From assembly GCF_003130255.1 (NCBI RefSeq), contig NZ_NRCN01000001.1, positions 1,482,501 to 1,546,500 on the forward strand: a stretch of 64,000 nt of DNA, written 5' to 3'. The notes under the pieces are model-generated. The model saw only the letters and a program-made list of their open reading frames with translations. It was not told where the DNA came from and ran no database searches. Shown here piece after piece: positions 57,649-64,000 of this stretch; position 1 is the first letter of the stretch, and each line of letters starts with the position of its first letter. This DNA comes from Aggregatibacter kilianii (GTDB lineage: Bacteria > Pseudomonadota > Gammaproteobacteria > Enterobacterales > Pasteurellaceae). The translations under genes were made by a program, and so were the position numbers.

Positions 57649-59460
57649 TTACTTGAATAAGTCAGGTGCATAGGAAGATGAGCGACCGACTTCTTCTTCT
57701 AAACCGATAATTTGTTTAAAGACTTTTAACAGGGTATGTGGGTCATCTGCTTGATAATAATTATCATCGCCAACACAGCTTTTCCATGATTTTTTAACAC
57801 TATCGGTCTGTTTATAACCAAACGCAACGAATGCCATTTTGGCCGGCAGATTGCGATATCCTGTGTCTTGTAATGTATCCAAACGATTTTTAATTCTGGT
57901 ACACATTCCTTTCTCAATCAATTCTTCTGTTAGGTGATGTAAACCTCTGTCTTCACCATCAGATAATACAATGAGAATTCGTTGAGTGTTTGTTCTTAAT
58001 TTTGCCGGGGCTGCTCCGGCATCTGTATTTTTATCCATTAACAGATTTGCGCCGATTAAGACTCCCGAACTTGCCAATGTCCACCCTTCCGGATTAAGTG
58101 CGTTCATTTCCACTTTAAATTTTTCACTCTCTCCTTTGCTATACCAAATATTTGTTGTGTTTTGAATACTGCCTGTCTGTCTATCTTTCAAGCAAGGCGA
58201 ACCTTTGGTAAAAACAATATCGTATTTTTTAGGAGAACCATCAAAGGCATCAATTCTGTTTAATGTTTTTTCTATATCAAAATATTTATAAAAAACCGTT
58301 TTAATTGGATTTTCGGGCTCTGTATCTGAGTAAGCAATAGTATTATCCACCCATTCTCCTAAGAATGCTGAAGCAAGTTTGACGGCATTATCTTCAATAT
58401 ACATATAACCATCGTTATATTGAGGTTTTGGATTAAACGGAGTGCTATAATCACTATTTTTAAGCTGAAACTGTCTGCTTAGAACTCCGTATGCGTTACC
58501 TATATAGGGAGAGCGACCACCGTTAGGATATACCCAGTGGCCTACCCTAACTCTTACTTTATCACCGGCATTACCATCAAACGGCAATACACATTGACCA
58601 CGATCAGCAGTTAATTGACTTAATTGTTGTGCACCGAACCCGAAAGAGACAAACCCGATACGATTATATTGGCTAATATTTTCCGGGAGATCTTTTTTAA
58701 TCAACTCATCCGCAATATTTCCAACCACATTCTTAAGAATATTAATTTTAGGTTTGTTTTGACCTGGAGGAGGGTCTTCCATAGACCCCGAGAAGTCATT
58801 AACCAACATTAAATCAATTGGCACAACAACATCTTTTTCTTTAACGGCATAAGACGTACCGGAACCAATAGCGGTTTTATCTTGGTTATTACTGGTTAGT
58901 GTACGGCTCCAAGGTAAAAAGAATTTACGTTCAACGTCTCCGTCAACTTTACAAGCCACAGTGTTTGCTTCCCCGTTAGTTCGGGTTTTACTTGAAATTC
59001 TACAATCAGCAATGAAATCTTTTGGAATGGTAATTGGCGAGCTATTGCTTTGGCCATTGCTGTCATCGGAACGTAAGTAGAGTTTAACTATGCCTTGAAC
59101 TAATTCCTGATTACGTTTTTGGGTTTGTAGGCTACGTTTAGGCTTTTCATCAGATGGGAATTCACGTTTATAAGCATCAAGTTCATTTTGTGGCACGGAT
59201 TGACGTTTGAGGTCATTGTGATCGTTGCCTTTTCTATATGCATTATTCTCTGCGACTAATAACAATGCTGCTTGATCAGTTGCTTGAGCGAAGCGCGCTT
59301 TATCTAATAACATTCCTGTACCATCAATCGTGAATGCAATTAAGAAGAGCAAAGGGAAAGCCAATAACGCTGTCATTACGGCATAAGCGCCTTTTTGGTT
59401 TATGTAAAAAAGCTTAAATTGACGATAAATATATCGGGTCGCATTTAATTTTCTGTTCAT
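57649..59460 (-). CDS. tadG: Flp pilus assembly protein TadG
   Basis: A 603-residue envelope protein. A short cytoplasmic basic start is followed by an N-terminal transmembrane helix of the Tad_N type (GAYAVMTALLAFPLLFLIAFTIDGTGMLLD). A von Willebrand factor A domain comes next, with a MIDAS-like LMLVNDFSGSMED near residue 215 and a late stretch RILIVLSDGED. In A. actinomycetemcomitans the tad genes are needed for tight adherence, Flp fibril secretion and biofilm; TadG is the last gene and its exact part is not resolved. AGGTAATTTT precedes the ATG. Confidence 0.93.
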   Translation of the reverse strand: MNRKLNATRYIYRQFKLFYINQKGAYAVMTALLAFPLLFLIAFTIDGTGMLLDKARFAQATDQAALLLVAENNAYRKGNDHNDLKRQSVPQNELDAYKREFPSDEKPKRSLQTQKRNQELVQGIVKLYLRSDDSNGQSNSSPITIPKDFIADCRISSKTRTNGEANTVACKVDGDVERKFFLPWSRTLTSNNQDKTAIGSGTSYAVKEKDVVVPIDLMLVNDFSGSMEDPPPGQNKPKINILKNVVGNIADELIKKDLPENISQYNRIGFVSFGFGAQQLSQLTADRGQCVLPFDGNAGDKVRVRVGHWVYPNGGRSPYIGNAYGVLSRQFQLKNSDYSTPFNPKPQYNDGYMYIEDNAVKLASAFLGEWVDNTIAYSDTEPENPIKTVFYKYFDIEKTLNRIDAFDGSPKKYDIVFTKGSPCLKDRQTGSIQNTTNIWYSKGESEKFKVEMNALNPEGWTLASSGVLIGANLLMDKNTDAGAAPAKLRTNTQRILIVLSDGEDRGLHHLTEELIEKGMCTRIKNRLDTLQDTGYRNLPAKMAFVAFGYKQTDSVKKSWKSCVGDDNYYQADDPHTLLKVFKQIIGLEEEVGRSSSYAPDLFK

Positions 59461-59475
59461 AAAATTACCTACAAG

Positions 59476-60075
59476 TTATCGTGAAACCGCTAATGAAGAA
59501 GAGCGGATTAAACCAAGAGATTGATTTTCTTTGCTGAGATATAGGCTTTTAAAAAAACTATTTGTTTCTGCACAGAGGGTCACTTGGTAAAGTGGAATTT
59601 TTCTTCCGTCATTGATTTCAGAATTAGGTGATAAATTGACTAAACTTTCAATATTTCGATAAGGCTCACAGCCATTTGATGATTTTGGAAATCTCTCAAA
59701 TTGATTCTTTTTAGATACCGGATCTTTCCAAAAGTGTTCCAATACAATAAAGACTTTTTGGTTGTCATCATCTTTATCGCCATATAATAATCCACGAGCG
59801 ACTTTTTCAAAATCATGTAGATCATCATCCGTTAAATTAGCGGTGCCATTATCTCCAAATAGTTGTACTCGTTCACGTAAAACATTCACTAATGAATAAG
59901 AGGCATTATCTAATTTACCTTGTGTTGACCGCACAATAACAAAATCTGCCAAAAAAGCAAAAATAAAGGTTAATAGCATTAACATAAAAATGAATTCGAT
60001 TGTTACCGAACCACGTTTATTGGGTAAAAAATCTTTAATTTTTGATAAGAAATTCTCTTTCATTTTTATTACCAT
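59476..60075 (-). CDS. tadF: Pseudopilin TadF
   Basis: A 199-residue prepilin-like protein. The processing site is NKRG|SVTIEF, with the Glu five residues after the cut, then the hydrophobic helix IFMLMLLTFIFAFLADF. TadE and TadF are cleaved by the prepilin peptidase TadV (outside this window). The C-terminal periplasmic part is hydrophilic with two cysteines that could form a disulfide (NGCEPYR and TLCAET). ATG at 60075 has GAGAG upstream; an alternative is 60063. Lies 15 bases before tadG. Confidence 0.92.
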   Translation of the reverse strand: MVIKMKENFLSKIKDFLPNKRGSVTIEFIFMLMLLTFIFAFLADFVIVRSTQGKLDNASYSLVNVLRERVQLFGDNGTANLTDDDLHDFEKVARGLLYGDKDDDNQKVFIVLEHFWKDPVSKKNQFERFPKSSNGCEPYRNIESLVNLSPNSEINDGRKIPLYQVTLCAETNSFFKSLYLSKENQSLGLIRSSSLAVSR

Positions 60076-60101
60076 AAATGACTCTCAAAACCAATAAATT
60101 A

Positions 60102-60680
60102 TTAGTTATTATTTTGAGTGTTGAATTGGAATTGTGATCTATTATGTTCTTGTACAGTAATAAATTCACGCTTGATTAATCGGTCAACCGGCGCTGTTGA
60201 TAAAAACGGTAGTGAGAACATAAAGTTGTATTTAAAGTCTATCGTATAAACTGCCAAAGTCGCTAATGTTCCATCATTAGATAAGATTTGTTTTTTAGGA
60301 TCTGACGGGTCCGGTTTCATCTTATATTTATCGGCAAGTAATGCCTTTATACAGTTTCTACCTTGAAGACAATCGACATATTTGACTTGCACATCATAAG
60401 TATTTTTAGAGGATAAGGCTAAATAACCAATTGGAGAATTATCTTGCGTTATTTTTTGGTTTTGCAATGCTTTTTCAAAAGCTGTTTTATAATCATTTCC
60501 TGCAGCAGCCTGATTCTTAGCTTCTCTGACACTTTCCGTAATGGCTAAGTCCCAGTATGCAGTAGTTATAGAAATACGACAAAATTCTAAAATTAAGCAT
60601 ACGACAAAGAAATAAAATGCAACCGTCAAGGCAAACTCGACGGTTGATACTCCTTTCTTATTTGATAGGAATTTTTTCAT
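60102..60680 (-). CDS. tadE: Pseudopilin TadE
   Basis: A 192-residue pseudopilin with cleavage site NKKG|VSTVEFALTV and a hydrophobic helix (FALTVAFYFFVVCLILEF). The C-terminal part contains a cysteine pair (VDCLQGRNC). TadE shares the Glu5 rule with TadF and is required for Flp fibril assembly. Sits between tadD (13 bases) and tadF (26 bases). Confidence 0.92.
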   Translation of the reverse strand: MKKFLSNKKGVSTVEFALTVAFYFFVVCLILEFCRISITTAYWDLAITESVREAKNQAAAGNDYKTAFEKALQNQKITQDNSPIGYLALSSKNTYDVQVKYVDCLQGRNCIKALLADKYKMKPDPSDPKKQILSNDGTLATLAVYTIDFKYNFMFSLPFLSTAPVDRLIKREFITVQEHNRSQFQFNTQNNN

Positions 60681-60693
60681 TATAAAACCTTAT

Positions 60694-61455
60694 TTATCTG
60701 GCGATATTGTTAGAGACTCGTTCGGTTTTTTTCAATGCATTAATTAAGTCATCAGGAGATGAGTTAATATTTTCTTTAACAATAATATCTTTTGCATAAT
60801 CAATATCATTGTTTTTCACTAGAGCAAAAATGAGGTTATGAACTAAACGTTGTTCTCTTACACCATTTAAATACTGAGGCAATAATAATGAAACGGCATT
60901 ACGATAATCTCCATTAACGATACTTAACATAGCAAGATTATTTACTGCTACGGCATCATTTAAGAAATATTCACGCGCTTTATTAATATCTTCGCTCGCT
61001 TTATTCGGGTTATTCATTAATGCATAGGTAACACCACGAATATTATAGACTTCACCATTTTTTGGTGATGTAGCTAACAGACTATTTTCAACTTCCAAAG
61101 CTTCTTGATAACGTTTTAATTGATTCAAGTTTTTCGCTTGTAGAATTTTAGCTTTTTCAGTTAAGTTGCCGCCATTTGTTAACAATGGTTGTAAATACAA
61201 TAGAGAAGAGTTGCTATCGCCTTTTTTATAGTAGGTTTCAGCCAATTTATAACGAATAATTGGATCTTCTTTATTTTTCAATATGTCACGATACATATTA
61301 ACCAATGCATCATTATTTTGAGTGCTTTGGTAAAGCGTTTCTTTTGCAGTAACTTTATCTGCGCTTAATGGTTTTTTATTTAGTACTGCGGAACAAGCTG
61401 TGATAGACAGAACCATGCCGCAAAATAAAACTGTTTTGATAGATTTAGAATACAT
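60694..61455 (-). CDS. tadD: Outer-membrane-associated TPR lipoprotein TadD
   Basis: A 253-residue lipoprotein: basic start, hydrophobic core and lipobox SITAC with Cys21. Several TPR-like repeats follow (PIIRYKLAETYYKKGDSNSSLLYL; GEVYNIRGVTYALMNNPNKASEDINKA; VAVNNLAMLSIVNGDYRNAVSLL). It likely helps place the RcpA secretin, like PilF pilotins. Its ATG lies inside the end of tadC (overlap 11 bases). Confidence 0.92.
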   Translation of the reverse strand: MYSKSIKTVLFCGMVLSITACSAVLNKKPLSADKVTAKETLYQSTQNNDALVNMYRDILKNKEDPIIRYKLAETYYKKGDSNSSLLYLQPLLTNGGNLTEKAKILQAKNLNQLKRYQEALEVENSLLATSPKNGEVYNIRGVTYALMNNPNKASEDINKAREYFLNDAVAVNNLAMLSIVNGDYRNAVSLLLPQYLNGVREQRLVHNLIFALVKNNDIDYAKDIIVKENINSSPDDLINALKKTERVSNNIAR

Positions 61456-62311
61456 GTGGAAATACCCTCATTACACCTGGTGCTAGGATTAAGATGATAA
61501 TTGGAAACATAATAAATAGAATCAAAGGAATACTCATTTTGGCCGAGAGAGTACCAAGTTTTTCTTCTATTGCCAGTAATTGTAGTTCTCTAATATCAGA
61601 CGATAATTGAATTAACTGATGATAAATAGAGGAACCGAAATTTAAACTTTGTTGCATTACCGTACAGAACATTCTAATTTCTGTTGTTGGCAATGAAATT
61701 GAAAGATCCTGTAATGCTTGAGACATGCCGGTAATTTCTGATTTACGAATGATACGTAGCATGACATAAGTTAAATCAGGATTTAGTTTTTTAAAATCAG
61801 TGGCAACTTGCTTTAATGCCGCCTCAATACTAATACCGGTTTGAACATTAACCGCTACCAAGTCAATAAAACCGGCTAAATCATTCATGATTCTTTTGAT
61901 TTTACTTTTCAAAATAGAGCCAATTAATATTCCCGGGATGATAATCGTAAATATTAAAATTAATAGAAAGCCAATAAATAAGGATGAAGAATCCGGTTCG
62001 CCATCTTTTAATAGGTATAAATAATACAGAGCACAGGCCGCAAACATAATAAACAACTTAAGTTTTATGTTTTTATCAATAAGACCCAATGTTTTTAATA
62101 CCGGATTGTTATTAATTAATAAAAGCTCAAGTTCTATTTGCTGTTTTGTTTTACCTTTATGATCTTCATCATTATTAGTATCTTTTGGTCTTTCTCCCAA
62201 AATAATTTCTTTACTATATTGGAATTTTTTTCTTGCAGAAAGCGCTACAAATAAGACGGCTAGACCAAAGATAGTTAGTAATGCATAAATTAGGAATATC
62301 TTAAGTGTCAT
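61445..62311 (-). CDS. tadC: Inner-membrane platform protein TadC
   Basis: A 288-residue protein with a T2SSF domain (IDLVAVNVQTGISIEAALKQVATDFKKLNP.. ELQLLAIEEKLGTLSAKMSIPL) and about four transmembrane helices. Partner of TadB in the Flp assembly platform. The ATG at 62311 overlaps the tadB stop (ATGA) and has GAGGAAGTCAAC ahead of it; the frame extends to 62335 inside tadB without need. Confidence 0.93.
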   Translation of the reverse strand: MTLKIFLIYALLTIFGLAVLFVALSARKKFQYSKEIILGERPKDTNNDEDHKGKTKQQIELELLLINNNPVLKTLGLIDKNIKLKLFIMFAACALYYLYLLKDGEPDSSSLFIGFLLILIFTIIIPGILIGSILKSKIKRIMNDLAGFIDLVAVNVQTGISIEAALKQVATDFKKLNPDLTYVMLRIIRKSEITGMSQALQDLSISLPTTEIRMFCTVMQQSLNFGSSIYHQLIQLSSDIRELQLLAIEEKLGTLSAKMSIPLILFIMFPIIILILAPGVMRVFPHVF

Positions 62312-63192
62312 GTTGACTTCCTCATCAGCCACCAAATGATTCCCATCCCAAATAATTCACTACCAAAAACGTAGTAAAGTATGTATCGCCCGCTAGGATC
62401 ATTAATTAAGAAATCAAAGTTGTCAGGCATAGTAAATTGCATGAATAAAAAGAAAGCAATAGGGAAGCAGGCGACAATCATGGCCGACATACGCGCCTCT
62501 GATGTCATGGCTTTTTTCTTTTTCTCCATTTTATTACTATCGGCGATAACCCGGCCTAAACGGGAGATAACCTCTCTGATTTGGCCACCCTTAGTTAAGT
62601 TAGTACGAACAATCGTAATAAAGAAATAGAACTCTTTATATGGATAACGTCTATAACTGTCCTCAAATACGGCCATTGGTTCTTCACCAATTGCTAGGCG
62701 TTTATGAATACTTTTAAATTCTTCACCTAATTGTCCGGCCAGGTCTTTGCCACAACGTTCTAATGCTTGTAATAAACCTGCCCCGGAGGTTGCTGCTGCG
62801 TTTAAAATTTGGATGACTTCAGGGAACATCGCATTAAAAATTTTTTGGTTGCGTCGTTGTCCCAGTTTCCAAACTAATACGATAAATACCACAAGAAACA
62901 AGATACTGAAGAGAAGCCTATCAATTTTAATATACGCAATATTTACAACGAATAGAGTGAAAAAAGCAAAACAGCTTATGATAATACTACGAGGTAAATT
63001 CTTTTTATTTCCTGCTGTAAAATAATATGCCCATAAGCCAATTTTAGCTTTTGTCGTTCTGAGAAAAATAGAAAATTTACTCTCAGATACATCATGTTCA
63101 TTAATTTTTCTTTTAGCAGAAAACCAACCTCTGGCTGTATATAAAAGTAATACGACACCAAAAGTTAAAATGGCATAATAGAGTATATTCAT
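62308..63192 (-). CDS. tadB: Inner-membrane platform protein TadB
   Basis: A 294-residue T2SSF-domain protein with transmembrane helices at both ends. Core motifs are FPEVIQILNAAATSGAGLLQALERCGKDLAGQLGEE and TNLTKGGQIREVISRLGRVI. It forms the assembly platform with TadC and interacts with the ATPase TadA. The start overlaps the tadA stop (ATGA, 63189-63192). Confidence 0.93.
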   Translation of the reverse strand: MNILYYAILTFGVVLLLYTARGWFSAKRKINEHDVSESKFSIFLRTTKAKIGLWAYYFTAGNKKNLPRSIIISCFAFFTLFVVNIAYIKIDRLLFSILFLVVFIVLVWKLGQRRNQKIFNAMFPEVIQILNAAATSGAGLLQALERCGKDLAGQLGEEFKSIHKRLAIGEEPMAVFEDSYRRYPYKEFYFFITIVRTNLTKGGQIREVISRLGRVIADSNKMEKKKKAMTSEARMSAMIVACFPIAFFLFMQFTMPDNFDFLINDPSGRYILYYVFGSELFGMGIIWWLMRKST

Positions 63193-64000
63193 TGTTGAAC
63201 GTCTCCAAAAATGCTTTGTAATTCTGCACTAAGATTAAATACTTGCGCATTTTGGTACACTACGGAACGGGTTAATAAACCATGGTTAACAAATTCCCCT
63301 ACGATTTTGCCGTTCTTATCACGATATTTACTCGCTTTGTAAGAGAAAATATCTTGTAGTACGATTTGTCCATTTTCCATTCCCATAATTTCAGTGATGT
63401 TCATAATTTTTCTTGAACCATCATTTAAACGGGAGGCTTGTACAATGATGTTTACTGCGGAGGCAATGTTGCGACGAATGGCTTCCAATGGAAGAGATGC
63501 ATTAGACATCATGACCATACTTTCCAAACGGGACGTGGCATCACGCGGACTATTCGCATGCAGAGTTGACATAGAACCGTCATGACCGGTATTCATAGCC
63601 TGCAACATTTGGAATGCTTCTGCACCACGACACTCACCAACGATGATTCGCTCCGGACGCATACGCAAAGCATTAATTACCAAGTCTTGCATACTCACTT
63701 CTCCGGTACGTTCTACTCCGGCTAAACGGGTTTCTAAACGGACTACATGGGGCTGTTCCAAGCGTAACTCCGCCGTATCCTCCAATGTAATAACCCGCTC
63801 GGTGTGAGAAATATAGTTAGATAAAGCGTTAAGTAAGGTTGTTTTACCTGAACCTGTCCCCCCCGAAACAATGATATTTACTCGCGATCTTGAGGCAATA
63901 ATTAAGAAATTAGCCATTTCACGAGTCATTGAACCGAAGTTTACAAGCTCTTGTAAGGTTTTTTTATTCTTACTGAATTTACGAATTGAAATCGATGTTC
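63189..64000 (-). CDS. tadA: Flp secretion ATPase TadA, C-terminal fragment
   Basis: The frame is open to the right edge, so the start lies beyond 64000. The visible 269 codons hold the C-terminal ATPase core of the PilT/VirB11-like family: Walker A GGTGSGKTT, the Asp box VITLEDTAELRLEQPHVV, Walker B PERIIVGECRGAEAF, and the His box MSTLHANSPRDATSRLE. TadA powers Flp pilus assembly and, unusually, retraction in related systems. An internal ATG at 63929 is not the start, because the upstream codons (IRKFSKNKKTLQELVNFGS) are conserved in TadA. Confidence 0.95.
   Translation of the reverse strand, partial: TSISIRKFSKNKKTLQELVNFGSMTREMANFLIIASRSRVNIIVSGGTGSGKTTLLNALSNYISHTERVITLEDTAELRLEQPHVVRLETRLAGVERTGEVSMQDLVINALRMRPERIIVGECRGAEAFQMLQAMNTGHDGSMSTLHANSPRDATSRLESMVMMSNASLPLEAIRRNIASAVNIIVQASRLNDGSRKIMNITEIMGMENGQIVLQDIFSYKASKYRDKNGKIVGEFVNHGLLTRSVVYQNAQVFNLSAELQSIFGDVQQ

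Overview
The window comes from a Pasteurellaceae genome, most likely Aggregatibacter (A. actinomycetemcomitans or A. aphrophilus; I cannot separate them from sequence alone). The reasons are the many copies of the Haemophilus-type DNA uptake sequence AAGTGCGGT, gene neighbourhoods that match H. influenzae (ampD-pilABCD, yhcH, pnp-nlpI-deaD, hpt-pmbA-yjgA, glycerate kinase-GntP-CdaR), a fused glutathione synthase gshF, and the tadABCDEFG genes of the Flp fimbria locus at the right edge.

Layout. 1-4.55 kb: end of dusB, fis, then purL behind a PurR operator. 4.6-7.3 kb: a short accessory island. It holds one very AT-rich gene for a NACHT NTPase (candidate anti-phage bNACHT), a REP-type inverted repeat with 23-bp tandem repeats, and a REP-associated tyrosine transposase. 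7.4-13.4 kb: psiE, a periplasmic nucleotidase, a small lipoprotein, the quinol-dependent NO reductase norB and raiA. 13.6-15.3 kb: a sodium:alanine symporter controlled by a tandem glycine riboswitch. 15.4-20.3 kb: a GNAT gene, yacG, coaE and the type IV pilus genes pilDCBA on the minus strand. 20.4-27.3 kb: ampD, an AT-rich gap with a cluster of DnaA-box-like sites, yhcH, and pnp-nlpI-deaD.

27.3-36.4 kb: a compact six-gene minus-strand operon of three glycosyltransferases, an MsbA-like ABC exporter, a tandem-domain APH-type phosphotransferase and UDP-glucose dehydrogenase. It looks like a surface-glycan or glycolipid pathway that I cannot match to a named system. 36.6-40.2 kb: a D-glycerate locus whose CdaR-type regulator is split by two compensating frameshifts. 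40.3-43.1 kb: hpt, pmbA and yjgA, with a strong candidate for a Fur-repressed small RNA between hpt and pmbA. 43.2-47.1 kb: a DASS transporter, rraA, menA and trmO. 47.1-50.3 kb: a copper-resistance cluster (cueR, copZ, a partial second copZ, copA) with a textbook CueR promoter. 50.4-57.5 kb: a DUF817 membrane protein, clpX, clpP, a phosphoethanolamine transferase and gshF. 57.6-64 kb: tadG to tadA on the minus strand; tadA runs off the right end.

Most transcription units end in clear hairpins, and several of these hairpins are built from inverted pairs of the uptake sequence. Outside the accessory island and the glycan operon, most of the window is conserved Pasteurellaceae backbone.
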